A stretch of DNA of 64,000 nt from Nymphaea colorata. Lineage: Eukaryota; Streptophyta; Magnoliopsida; Nymphaeales; Nymphaeaceae. Below the pieces are notes generated by a model, which had not been told where the DNA came from, made no database searches, and saw nothing but the letters and a program-made list of their open reading frames with translations. How positions within the stretch are numbered: position 1 is the stretch's first letter; the number at the start of each line of letters is the position of its first letter. The stretch covers positions 434,001-498,000 of the forward strand of contig NC_045146.1 in NCBI RefSeq assembly GCF_008831285.2, in the 5' to 3' direction. This document shows, piece after piece, positions 13,168 through 26,351 of this stretch. The position numbers and the translations under genes were made by a program.

Positions 13168-14257
13168 TTAAACGAGACAAGCACTTGATTTTAGAAGTAC
13201 GAACGTCATATTCTTTCCAAGCTAGTGGACGAATTTCTTAATGTAGAAAGACTTCTTGATGGGCAGTGCAATATTTATAGCTGATCAAGAGAAAGAAGCA
13301 AGCAAGGTGATCAAGTAATAGGATTTTTAAGATGAGTCAATAGTTCATATCTCACATAACATATACCAATTTTAGAAGAAGAAGAAAATACTGTGTTACT
13401 ACCTAAAAGAGTTCTGACACATGGGAGGACAACTACTACGTTCAAGAGTCAAATTATCTGAAATAGTTAATTTCATAGCGTCACAATAAAAGATGGGCCA
13501 CTTCGTTACTATACTTTTTTTTTTCTTCTTTAATTCTAATAGCTTGGCGTTAGTGTGATTCTTTCAGATTACCAAATGAGTTCACATCCTTGTATGGTAG
13601 TCGGTAAACTAGAGATATTTCAACTAGAATTGTCAAATAACATAAGATATTGATGATGGGTAGTCAATAACTTGACTCCTTAAGGTAGCAATTTGATATA
13701 CAACCTAAGTTTTGATGTGCCCATCTATGTTGTGATGTATGGGAAGGACTTCAAGGCACAGTTACATACTTTTTTTTTTCTTTTTTCTTTTTTTTAATAG
13801 CGTGCCGCGTACAGCTAAAAATTTAAATCTCTCATTAAAAAAAAAAATCATCATAGGAGCATCACCCACCCCATATGGTTCAGTAATTTTTAGTTATCCC
13901 AAGCCAGCAGATATTCATTCCTTCTCTCTCTCTCTCTCTCTTCCATGAACATTGATTCTAAAAGTAATAGACATGAGGGAACATCAATCCTCAATCGTCC
14001 TATTTATCATGATGGACGGTTGAGAGCAGTAGACGGTTGAGAGCAGTAGAGGAGCTCCATATAAGCTGGCGTGGGCAAATTTTTATATATTTTTACATAG
14101 ATTTCTTACAATTATTTAGTTATTTATATATTTCTAGTGCCCCATAGCCAAAAAATGTGATTCAGTTCATATATTTTTCTTATTGTTTTTATCTCAACCA
14201 TCCATCATAATAAATCAGTTAATCCTCATAAGTGAGCTGGTAATTTTGACCATATAA

Positions 14258-14298
14258 AGTCACTATTCAATTATATATATATAATTGAATGGTGACTC
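14258..14298. repeat. Short AT-rich hairpin
   Basis: AGTCACTATTCAATTATAT is followed, after four bases, by its near-perfect inverse, giving a stem of about 18 bp. It may be the core of a decayed inverted-repeat element. Nothing links it to a transcript. Confidence 0.5.
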
Positions 14299-15833
14299 TT
14301 TGGGAACAGTTCTCTCTCCACTCCCTCTCTCTCTCTCTTGCTTACCTCTACTCTACCATGATGGGAAGAGGAAGGAGGAGCCCTGGAAGCTCTACCCCTG
14401 TCATCATGCTCTAGGATCCGACCCTAAGGTGCCGGCGACGGGAGGGGGAGGGGGAGGGGCCTGCCCTCGGGGTGATGCCATTAAGAAAGTTGCTTAATTA
14501 TAAAATTTCAAGTTCTGGTACTTTTTTGATGGCAGTCTTGAAGTGATGTATCCATTAAAGATCAACGAACAGAGTTTAACTTGGAGAATTCTAGAACCAG
14601 GATTTGATAAATGAAAGCTTAATCTCAAACTTAGTGATTGATTGGCCAGAGAAGGTGCAGATGATCGATCAGCTTGGGGATAGAGGAGGCATGTAGTGGC
14701 TCCCCAACAAAAATATGACATATTGTTTGATTGTTGGCTTGTTAGATTCTTATCTTTACTTCACAAAACCACGCCGTGTCGGCGGCTGGAAGCACTTACA
14801 AAAGTAAAAGCTTGTTTAGGAGTAGATCATCTTGCTCTTTCATTACTTTATAAAGTCTAAATGTGTTTCCTAGTGTTTCCAACACTTTCTTTATAAAAGA
14901 TGACTAAGTTTGCAGTTAGATGCAAGTCTAATTTCAGTAAGTATAAAAAGAGGTAAAACAAGAAGGAAACCTTGACATCATTGTCAGTGTACAAGGGGGT
15001 TTATCAGCATGATGCTTTATACAGGGTGTACTGACTAGTTTCAAAATTGACCCAAATTTCCAATCTGATAAATCTCAATTCGTCTACAGTCGACTTAGAT
15101 TTGCATCAAAAAAGGCTATGAATCGTAGCCACAAATATCGTTCTTCAGTTTTTATTGGTGATGTTTTTCCTGGGTAATTTTCAGTAATTTTGTTTTTTTA
15201 ATCTCAGAAAAAGCTCAGAGTTTTTTTTTTAAAAAAATAAAAAATCAAAATGTTATGTAAAAATACAATAGAAACAAATAAAAAGACATGACAGACATCT
15301 ACTTAAACTTGATAAGTACTAAGCGTTGTATTGCGTCTAGGATGTCATGTTAAATACCTAAAACAAGGGGAAATAAAACAATGAAACAAAAGTTAAAGAA
15401 ATGAAATAAAAAAGTAAATGAAAACATCACTAAAATTGGAATAAATTGTTTTTTAATGTTTTCAAAATATCTCGTTTTTTCATTTTTTTTTCATTAATAT
15501 CATGATGTGTTCGAAAACATTACGATATTTGTGGCTATGCTATGAACTACGACTATAATAGTATCCGAAATAAAGGTACATGAATCCCTTAAGATTTTTC
15601 AAAATTGTCAAAATAAAACTAGTTTCGAGTCCCTTCGCATAAGTGAAGTGTTATAATCCACCCCTCTTAACTAAAACACATCATTGCATGTAGTTTTGTT
15701 GGATTTGGTATCCCATCTTTGTACTTAGCTCAAAAACCAGTGTAGTAATTGATGTAACACTAACTTGAGGGCCCAGTTTGATGGATCCCAACGACAACGA
15801 TTGATAATGTAAAACATGAGAACACAATCGGTA

Positions 15834-15999
15834 GGGGTTGTTTGACATTAGGAACAGCGTGTTAATGTTTCTAGACCACACATCAAAATTAAGTAAATTC
15901 ATATAACACTTTGTTCACGTGTTACATGAATCTACTTCGATCTTTGGGGCACGTTCAATATGCAACACTCACATAGTGTTCTTAATGCCAAACAGTCCC
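15834..15999. mobile_element. MITE-like element with 23-bp terminal inverted repeats
   Basis: The left end reads GGGGTTGTTTGACATTAGGA and the right end ends in TTAATGCCAAACAGTCCC. Over 23 bp the ends are inverse at about 19 positions. The interior holds the family core (ACATGAATCTACTTCGATCT and a degenerate inverse). It is 166 bp with no coding frame. The GGG(N)nTTTGGCAT-type end resembles plant MITEs. No convincing target-site duplication is visible, so the superfamily is left open. Confidence 0.6.
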
Positions 16000-17480
16000 G
16001 AGATTTCTCAAAGTTTTAGCATATGGTCATTCTCAAATATTTTTCCATCCATAAAACATGAGGTTTTGTGAGACCTTTCATGAGAATAGCAAGAGTAAAA
16101 GTACAGCTGAACTTGTGATATTGGTCATCTAAGTATCTTCATGTTTGATAGAAAAAGTTCTAATATTCTATCGTTTCTATCGTTATAAAGCATAAAAGCA
16201 CAGTATCTTTAGTCACAGAGAGAAAGAGAAATTGACCTTTTACTCTTTTGTGAAAAAGGATTGATAGAGGTTTTGAAATATAAATAGTATCAAATATAAA
16301 CACTTTTGCATTCTCATACCAACCGTTTGATTATGTTGAATGAGAGGCTATGAGGGTGTCATCCAAACACTCCCTAAATCTTCTTTTCTCATATATTTGA
16401 GTGACGCACCCAAAACAACATTTTCTTGTTAAAATAAGGCTTTTCAAAAGCCCAATTTTGATCATCACCCAAATATGTCTAAAACGTGGTTTTGGGCATT
16501 TTGCCTTCAAAAACATTAGATGTCATCCAAATGCACCTTTCATTTTTTATAAAACTTTACAACTCTTAAAAGAACGTGAGAAATATTAATCTTTCTTCAC
16601 CTGTTTCAACTGGCCGTAGAGTACCATTGGCTTTGGCAAGACTTCAATCCAGGAGAATAATTCCAATGATCAAACACGAGCTTTGAGGGACAAGAAATGA
16701 AGGTCGTGCGGCTAACGCCATAGAAGCAATCTCACATGGGTGTCACAGTCAAAACCGCCATGGACAAGGATCATGTCACTCTTGGGGGGACCATAAGATG
16801 TCTACAAGCCATTTGGCTGCATGCTCACTTGGTTGCTGGTGAAATTTCACTGTTATCATGCACCCACTATTTATCCCAAGGAGAGTTGGTGCAAGTGGGT
16901 ATGCGACTAGTTTCCGTTTCGATTCCCCAAAGCGTCAACTCTCTCTTCTATAAAAGTGCGAGGTCACTGACACACAAGTTAAAGCGTGGCATGGATGGTA
17001 CTTGGAGACATTGAAAGCGTAGCGGGTACCCTAAAATGATAAGGAGTTAAGTGGGGACTTTGGCCTTATAACAGGTAGTAGGAAACCCCGCCCATCTGGA
17101 ACCTTGCGCCCACCATTTGATCAGCCTTCAGTGACTGAGATTTCTACTCCACTCAAACGCTGGTGGCCGGATCTTAATTATCTCATACACAAATTTATGA
17201 GAATCTGATAGTCTGAGAGCATTCCTTTTACCTAAGCCGGAGACCTGTTTTCATATAAAAGTGCCACAACATTGTAGAGATGCAAGCTGAAAATGTCCAA
17301 AGCAAATCTTCACTAAAACTTTTATTTTACGATTTGATAACATACGACACGAATATTTTTCCAACAAGGAAAAAATGATTTTCCTTTTTAACTTTTACAA
17401 AAAAAAAAAAAAGCTCGTTTAGATTGTGATATATTTAAGGCATCCAGATCACTCAATGTCCCATTCAAATCATTTATTAC
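16000..17480. other. Intergenic stretch upstream of the MADS-box gene
   Basis: No supportable coding sequence. At 16340-16545 a block with repeated TGTCATCCAAA words surrounds a CTTTTCAAAAG palindrome and may be a decayed repeat. The stretch 16700-17230 is less AT-rich and may belong to the distal promoter of the MADS gene, but no specific site can be defended. Confidence 0.3.
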
Positions 17481-17873
17481 GCTGCATTACAACACGTCCT
17501 TTTCTTCTCCTCCATGACATCCTACAAAAAAATTGGAAATAAGCCCAACTCCAATGCAAAAAATAAAAAAAAAAACAGTACAGAAAATGGCAGCAACAGT
17601 GGAGCCAGCAACATCAATAAGAAGAAAGATTTGTAGGGAAGAGTTCCATCTCTCTCTCTCTCTTTCTCTCTCCCATATAGCTTTCTTATATTCTCTTCCA
17701 ATCCTCTCTATTTCTGTAAGTAGGAAGAGGAAAGAAAACACTGCCATCCATTTGCATCTCCTTTTTCAGTTGCTTTTCTGCCTGTTTCCTTTACCAAAAT
17801 CTAACCACTCCTTATTTGGCCATTTTTTCCGACCCGGAGAAGGAAGGAGGAGAAATAAAGCAAACTGAGGAAG
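17480..17873 (+). promoter_or_regulatory. Proximal promoter / 5' UTR region of the AGAMOUS-like gene
   Basis: The 390 bp before the MADS start codon include pyrimidine-rich stretches, notably a CT-rich run at 17649-17675, typical of plant 5' leaders. The transcription start cannot be fixed. I see no TATA box that is better than the local AT background. Some AGAMOUS genes have an intron in the leader; that cannot be confirmed or excluded here. Confidence 0.4.
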
Positions 17874-18057
17874 ATGGGGAGGGGAAAGATCGAGATCAAG
17901 CGCATTGAGAACACGACTAATAGGCAGGTCACCTTCTGCAAGCGCCGGAGCGGTCTTCTGAAGAAGGCCTACGAGTTGTCTGTGCTGTGTGACGCGGAGG
18001 TCGCCCTTATCGTCTTCTCCAGCCGCGGCCGTCTCTATGAGTATGCAAACAACAGGT

Positions 18058-18106
<49 letters not shown>

Positions 18107-21100
18107 ATATTTCAGTTCAAGAACTCCGACGACACTTTCTTTACTGCGTTTAACTTTCCAGCCAAATTTATACTTTTTTTTTCTTTTAATTGTTCTGGAA
18201 GAAACTAGAAATATAAATTTCTTCTCTCTTTTTCTTGCTTCCAAAGGAAATTCCATTTATTTTCTTCATTCCTTTCACTTTTCGGCCGCACTTTCTGAGG
18301 ACCAACCATTTCTGCTTTATAGTTTTTAGGCATATTTTCTTTCTATTTCAATAAATTTGTTTTGCATCCGCTGAATGGAGCAAATCAAGGTTCTTCTTCT
18401 CTGTTTCATATATAAAAAAGGGGCCTCAACTTCTTTCACAGTCTATTTTATTCTTATCGTGTCTACAGTACAAACGGCCTTTTTCTTATAGATATAACTG
18501 AAGAAACCAGTTTTCTTTTCCGCTAAAAGGACCAAAAATTGAGATTTGCATTGTGCTTCTTCTTTCATGTCTTTCTAATCCTTCAACTGATATATTTCTA
18601 CTTTGGCATCTTAATTTTCTGAATATGATGAAGTGCAAAATGAGTTTACTTCTGAAGCTGTTTTTTTTTCCAACCCTCAAATGATGAATACTTGTGCGCA
18701 CCTTTAATTAGGAGGCTCTCTTTTCAATTTCTATTGCTTATAATTTTTACTTTTCTGCATCTTCTTCTTTTAGTTTGAATTGTCAATGGCGGATCTATTT
18801 AGACACCAGATGGGGAAGCAGATCATGCTCAAATCAGAATTAAAGTTGGCTTTCTCTTCTCTCTTTCGATGTGTTTAATCGAAAGTTAAGACCTAGCTAG
18901 ATTTTGAACTTGATCTAGCTAGATGAGAAGTCAATTCAAGCTTGGTCTTCGTTGATGATCTATCACTTCCCGACTTATTTGTCAAACTAAATCTGTTTCT
19001 TGGTTCCATTAGATCCTTGCTTCTTCGTCAAAACTTTCACACTTTATTAGTTTTAACCCACCTAAAAGGATGCTTCGACATCTCTCTTTCTCTCTCGCTC
19101 TCATTCTCGGTCATCTCTCGATGTTTCAGTGGGAAATCTCTTCTTGATCTCTCTTTCAGAACACATAGCTGGCTAGCAGCGATATGAAGATATCTGTTTC
19201 TCCTATTTCTTTTCCATCATTTTTTTTTCTACCTTGAAGACTTTACCTCTCAATAAGATGGCATGATTAATCAGGTAGGCGCAGAGAAATCCATTTCTCA
19301 CAGTAGTTCATCACGTTAGGCATCTTACGAAAGAAAAATGGAAAGCAATATTCATGGTGCCATCCTCTCATTCTTAGTCTCCCACGCACTCCGTCTCCTT
19401 CCAATCCTTCTTGAGTCACTCTTTCTCTTCTTTGCCCTCTTCCGTTTTCATCTATTGAATCATATGTACAATTAGTAAGACATAATTCGTAGTTTGCTCT
19501 CATCATTCTCAATTTGTTATTATTCGTTAATTATCTCCATCCAAAAAAAAAAGGAAAGACAACTCGAAGTAGTGGAGGGCGACTTTTCAGGCGTGCTTCC
19601 ATGATGGTGAAATTTCTTTCAGACAAGTTTCATTGGATGGCTTATCCGAATAAGTTGTCCCCTCAAAAAGCTGGGACACGCTTAATTTGTGGATCAGACA
19701 TGTTCTTAAGAGGAGAGGTTAACCTTGATAGGCTCACAAGATAAGTCATCCTTACAATTTGAGACATCTCAGAAGGATTTGTTTTTCGTTCACAGCAGGA
19801 GGATTGCAAAATGGAGAATTTTGGTTCTGTTCTCACTTTCAATTTGAGTGAATTAAAAAGTTAAAAACAGATTCGCTTTGTCTGAAACTATGGTGTCTTT
19901 CTCTATCAGTCAATACTTTACCCTTTTCTTGCTACTCTGATTCAGGAACTATGGTCGCATCACCAACATCAATTTCATCTCTCATATGCTTGGTCTTCAT
20001 CTATCTTTCTTTTCATCTAGTATGACTTCCAACTTTTCCATCATTTTATGCGGAGTATTACTGCAACCAATTTTACCGCAGCTAACGCCATCGTTCTCCT
20101 GGAAAAGGAATCACTTTTCTGTTATTTCAGTAGCTTCCCTTGACTTGATACCAAAAGTGGGGCAAGCATCTGCTTGCATTGAACAACTTAAACTCGAAAC
20201 TGGTATTTTAGTCAAAACAGTTTTTGGAATGTCAAAGTTTTTTTAAACATATATTCAGCCATTTCTTTCTGAGGTGGGGCTTCTAGTTTCTGCTAGGTCT
20301 TTTTCATACTTAAATGTCAAAAAGATCTAGCTTCCTATAGATGGGTACCTCCCTTTTTCCTATATAGATGTAATTCATATCATAATCGGAAAAGTTCTTG
20401 CCAAGTCCATTGTTACATTCTGAGCGGTTCAGCGTATTAATTCTCTCTTCGATCTGATGACTTGCTATGTTCTCGCTGTCACATAATATGATAACGTGTA
20501 ACAAGAGCATTTAACACGCTAACTCTTGTTTTGGACCTTTGCGTTTTCTCTAAGTATATTCCTTCTCCCACATTAAGTACTGGAAAACCAACATGTCAAA
20601 AAAACATCAAACCTAGTAAGGATGGGAAGTTTTTCCTTTCTTTCTCTCTTTTATGAAACCTCAGGCAAATATAGCCATGTTTCCACACATAGCAAGACCT
20701 GAATAAAAGCTCTTGCAATCATAACATTTTCTCCAATTGCATAAATCTACACTTGTGCTTGAATTTCTCTTTTTCCTCGACCATTTACTTTCAGAATGAA
20801 ATCCTTCTTCGGTCTCTTTTCTGTTCTCCATGGGGTAGCAGTATTTGCATTACTGCTACATCCTTTCGGCTCCCATCTTTGATAACAAACTAAAAAAAGA
20901 AAGAGAAGATTAAGACCAACTACTTTTAGCTGTTCTGTAATGCAAATGACCTCCAGTTCTTCATCATCTTCAGAAAGCACCAATTTTCAAACCCGACCTT
21001 TCGAGCTTTTCCCATCAACGATGGCAGAGAGAGGGACGCGTAGGTCATAGGAAAAGCATTGGAGAGCCAATGGGATGGAAGTACGGTTGGTTCTTGCATG

Positions 21101-24100
21101 GAGAGCTTCAGCTTTAGCGCTGGAATATGGGCAAACTTTATTTTACTTCTCTCTCTCTCTCTCCCTCTGCATATACATATGGATATGTGTGCGTCTGGTG
21201 CAGATTTGCAGGGTGGAAAAATCCCAGCAGCCATTGACAAGAACACCCTTATTCAAGCAGTCGACCGCGTCGGTCATTTTGGTCATTTGCTGCCTGGAAA
21301 ACAGGCACTTTCTCTGTCTATTTATCCATGCGCCATTGAAGTTAGGGAACCAAGTAGCCTGTGCTGACAAATATACCCTCTTTTAGAAGGACGGTTTTAC
21401 AGTAATTTTTTCTCTGTAAATAGGGTTGCGCATTCTCTTTCTCCTGGTTTTGGGTCACATCGAAGTTGACGGTTTCTTAATGGCTTGTGACAAGCCATCT
21501 TTCCCTGTGGTCTAAAGAGTTTGCGTCGAGCCCATCCCCTCCCTCAGTCTGTCTCTCTCTTTCTCCGGCCAGTGACCGGCCGGCCAACCGCGTGTCAGTC
21601 AGAGATTGCAGCAGCCAAGCCAATAATGTCTTTGGATCACGTACCACCGTCCCAACTCCCAGCCAATAATAAGTCGAGGATGTTAAGGAAACACGCATAT
21701 TTTTATTGCTCGCTTTGGTATAGGCGCTTTTGGGTACTCTGTGTGAGATTTTCGGATGTAGATATAATTATTACTTTTTCTTGGCTTTTGAAATATATAT
21801 TATATACTATATTATATATATATATATATTATATAACTTCCACCATATCCCTAAGATCTTGGCCTTTTGTACAAAAGAAACGGGAAGTACATCTAAATCA
21901 AACCAAAGATTGATGGTTTCCATTCAGTAGGGTGTTTCATGAGTGAAGTTATTATACTTATCGAACTCTAATCATTGACCAGAAGAAATTAAACACATAG
22001 AACACAAGATTGTGCTGCGCATGTTTTACTTAACATTAAAGGTCAGTTGCTTACAGTGCTTCATCTTTTAATATTTAAATATAGTGCGAGATATTGATCT
22101 TTGATATACTAAAAGATTTGTTTATACCAAAAACACTATGTCTCAAATTATAATGTTCCAGTCGATTAATTCCATACCACAGACTCCTTTTTTTGTTTCC
22201 ACACACACTCTCTCTCTCTCTCTCTCTAAAAATTGGTTCTGATTAGTATTTTTAAATATGAGGACTAGCTTTGCCGTTTGTTGTGATTACGAAAATAATG
22301 GTCTGACTAATTCATAGTTGAGAAGGTGTAGTCTTGGTAATCCGTGTGCTTTTAGTTTTAGAGGATTTTCTTAATTAAATTTTTTGTTGCACGTAAAGTG
22401 ACAAGTGGGTCGCGTTACGTGATTGGACGTGCTCTTCTTTAATATCGTGAGTGAATTTTTCACTTTACAGAGTGATTAGATGTCTTTGTCAGCTGTTGCT
22501 AGGGTAGGCCCCGTTGCTTGGCTTATTGTCTACTTAGAAAGCAACTGGAAACTAACACAGTAGGTGGATCAAGTAAGATCCTTGTCAAGTGGTTGTGGAT
22601 GAGACAAGGCGAGAGAGAGAGAGAGAAAGAGTACCAAAAGAAGCGAGTCAGGCAACGTAAGCATCTGCATTCTATTTCACAAGTTAAAAATGCTCAAGGT
22701 AAAGAGATTGGTAGTGAGAAAGTGTAGTCTTTTGCATTTCTTTTTTACTTTAACAGCATAAGAGCTGATAAGTTTCTTGTGTTAATTTCTTCTTCTCTGG
22801 CTCAGCCTACGTTCGTTTTCTTTTCATGCTGCAGTTCAGTGAAAAGAAAACAAAAGCAGTAGTCAACGGCTGACTGAATGATTATCGCGTTTATGCAACA
22901 TACGTACTTTCACCGAACAAGAGCCATGAATCTATAAAAGAAGCTATATCTGCATGAATGGCCCTTAGGTCTCATATATTGATTTTATTGGAGACTCAAG
23001 TCTAAAAACTGTGCTTTCTAGTTCACTATGAGCCCGCCCTTCTGAAAAATAGTACCCGCGTTTTTGAATGGCCCTCATTTAAATTGCACTGGTACTTTAC
23101 TTCAATCATATCGAAGGCCTGCATTAAATGAATGTGCTCCCTCCCTCCCTCCCTCCCTTTCTCCATCCTTTTTTTTGGTGGAAAATGCAGAAGGGTTTTT
23201 GTTCTTCTTTTTCTTTCTTTTTTCTGCTTTGTTTTTGTTTTGCTGTGATTAATTTCTGTAACTTTTTAAGTATGACGGCTAAGCATAGTTGAAGAAATAT
23301 ATGAATTTAAATCGTATCTAATCGTGAAAATTTTGCATGAATGATTTCGAGCTTGGCAGTGTAAGGGGAACGATTGAAAGATACAAGAAGGCATACGCAG
23401 AGAGTTCTAACTCGGGTGCTGCAGCTGAAACGAATGCGCAGGTAAGTTCTTCTACCTGCCTTCTTAGCTGACGATATTTATTGACTACCTAGTTGGCTTG
23501 TCCTCGTTTTTGCAAATCACTCTTACTCATTGCTGCTAATCTTTTATTTCTTTTCCTACACTTAAAATCTTTATGCACCAACCCCGCGGTTGGAACTCAG
23601 CTTCTGATAGCTTCCGCTCATGCGTTTAAGACGTAAACGTTAAGGCAATAGCACTTTTTGCCTCCTAAAAACCATCAAATACTTCATACTTCAAAAAAAA
23701 AAAAAAATCAATTTGCAACATGATCCTTCTGACAATGAGATCACTGAACCAAACTGTCATGTCAAAGTAAAATTCTCGTTGTAGGCCTTCCTTATCATGC
23801 CTTCCATACACTAGAACTGGTGTCAATATGATAGGAAAATAACGGCCGATTCCCTTCATATTGCACCTGGCCGATGAGTTATGAAAAAATCGGCCATACG
23901 AAGCCCGAATCGGCCCATTTCGACTGATATGGGCTGATATATTATAAAAAACATAAGTTAAAAACATAAACATGAACTTTACCTTTTTTTCTGTTCTTTA
24001 TGATCAAAACTAGCCAATCGATATCGGTTGATACGGGGAAATATTTATGTTTTGTGATTCTGATATGAGATGAGTTAGATTTTCACGATACTGGCGTGCA

Positions 24101-26317
24101 CAACTGTGTGAGAAGGATACGTACATGGTGCTGCAAAATGGCAGTCCCTCGTGAGCTTCAGCCCTTTACAACCTCTGCAGGTGCACCGGTTGCATCACAT
24201 GATTGTAGTTCATAATAATAATACTGTAAGGGAAGTACAGTATGGTATTATGGCACGTTCTAGATTGAACGACCGAAAATAATAAATTTAACATCTGAAA
24301 GGTCGAGGACCTATCACCCACTTTTACAAGTGAAAATCATGATTAATATGGGAAGGATTATTATCTTCTCGATAAGCTTGAACAAGTTTCCTGAAACTCT
24401 AGAAAGCTATAGCTTTTCTGTTCAGGGATTATATCACAATAAACTACAACATTTGTTTCGTTGGTGAAAAGTGAAAATTACTTAGATATTTGTCCACTTG
24501 TAGATGTTCTAAAGCTGAACTTATTGGTATTCAAAGATGTCTGTAGTGACGGCAGACAGCAGATAGATAAAAGAGTTAGTACGAATCATCGGTGTTGTCA
24601 GTGCATTAAACCTTTATGAAAAGAAAATTCACCTGGAAATGACAAAAGTTACCCTGCCTGTGTTCGCCAGCAGCAACTCATGATTGCCACCTTCAAAGGA
24701 TGCAGTTTCATCATGGAGCTATCGTCGTTCTGGTAAAGCACCTAGAGGCAGACTGCAGTTCTGCGACGTAATTTGCTTTTGAAATCCGTAACGCTTTGAA
24801 CCAATTGAACTGGAGTTTAATCTACCAAAGTGCGCCAGAGAGAGAGAGAGAGTTGTGCTCTTAAAGATTAAATGACCATGATAGCCTGAAAATGGAGTTA
24901 GAAGCTGTAGATAACACATAATTAAACTGTTGGCTAGGGGCTGGCTATGACTTGTTTCATCAGACAAAAGCGTCATAAAGCAACAGAAAGCACTATATAA
25001 AAAAATATCTGCTAAAGTACCTCTTAGAAACTAGTGCATGCATGGATGATGGTAATCGTTGGTATCTTGTTTTTACTACTGTAATTGGGAACCCGTTGTT
25101 CTTTAACTTTGATAATCGTCATTTCGTCAAAAGAAAAGAAGGCATTTGCTAGGACTCTGGCTTGAAAGGCGTGTCACAGGAACGTGGGTTGGATTAAAAG
25201 ATTCAGCAACTTCTTATGGCTTTCACAATGTGAACTTTTATGCAAGAGGTTTGGTTTGTAGACTCAAAAGGAAGAATTCCTGTGATCTAGCACGAACGTA
25301 CATGTCAGACTTGTTCTCTGAGAAGATGTATATTATTTAAGTACTGTTCAGAAGAACATTATATTCTTAGAACACGTTCTTTAAAAATATTCCTAAGAAG
25401 CACCATGTTATATCTTGAGGAAACGTGGAATGAGGAATTCTAGCATTTGATTGTTAGATTTAGATACGGTATCCATGATTGCAATATGGTTAGAATAAGA
25501 ACATACTACTCTTGGTATGTGTTCTAAGAACTTGTGTTCCAAAAGCAACATTATTCTTCTAACCTAGTGCCGCTTATGGGTCTTAAGGCACTTTGTTTCG
25601 AATCCTATCAGTGCAACCTGCACGAGACTTGAATAATAAAGTTAAACTTCAATTTTCTGTGTATGATGAACATAAAATGGGGCATCAGTTATCCGCTTCT
25701 GGCTTCCAATTTATCTTTTTAAGTACACCTAGAAGAGCATTGCATTTCTTGCAGACCTGAATATGTAGGTAGACTTACAATATTTATTATGAAGTTAAGC
25801 ATTGTAGCACCTGGTGTGCACATGGTTCCATGAGAAGTTTCTACTGCTTAAATTAAACTTGAGAGTAAGCTTATGCTTTAAGATCTATGAAAAAATTCCT
25901 GCTGCATAAGTAAAGTTGAGGCTTCACTTTAAATTCATGAGACAAAAAACTCCGCTGTTTTATCCGGGAGTGATGGAGATTAACTCAAGCTTGCGTAAGA
26001 CTTTCATTCCCTCAATTTGTATTACAATTCAAGTTTGATATGCATGTGTTAAATAGCCCTAGACTTCATTCCATCACATGTCTCCAAGAATGTGATACAC
26101 ATGCTTCAAGTGTTCGAGGCTACGACCACCACCTTCAGTTCTTAAATCAACAGTCCGTTCATTTCTTATTTGCTTTCATTTGTCTTGCCTTTCGAACACG
26201 GGCATTCATGCAAATCATAAGCTCAATTCTTGAGTTCTTTTGTCTTCTTTTCCCTTTCCGTGAGCTGCTTCTTCACAATATTGCAAGATCTAGTGATCAA
26301 ATGAAATATTTTACCTG

Positions 26318-26351
<34 letters not shown>

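Larger units (their letters stand above)
18056..23359 (+). promoter_or_regulatory. 5.3-kb intron after the MADS exon (AGAMOUS regulatory intron position)
   Basis: In characterised AG genes the intron after the MADS exon carries the LEAFY, WUSCHEL and MADS input that sets the expression domain. This intron occupies that place. It has a (CT)n tract at the 5' end, AT-rich DNA in the middle, and a less AT-rich block at about 20930-21690 containing CCAATGG (21067-21073) and two AGCCAATAAT words (about 21616 and 21658). The open frames inside are not convincing genes. That this block is the enhancer is inference from position and composition only. Confidence 0.5.

Noticed and set aside
16340-16545. 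Possible MITE with TGTCATCCAAA ends
   Set aside because: The repeated words are in direct, not inverted, orientation, and no target duplication is seen. Only the short CTTTTCAAAAG core is palindromic.
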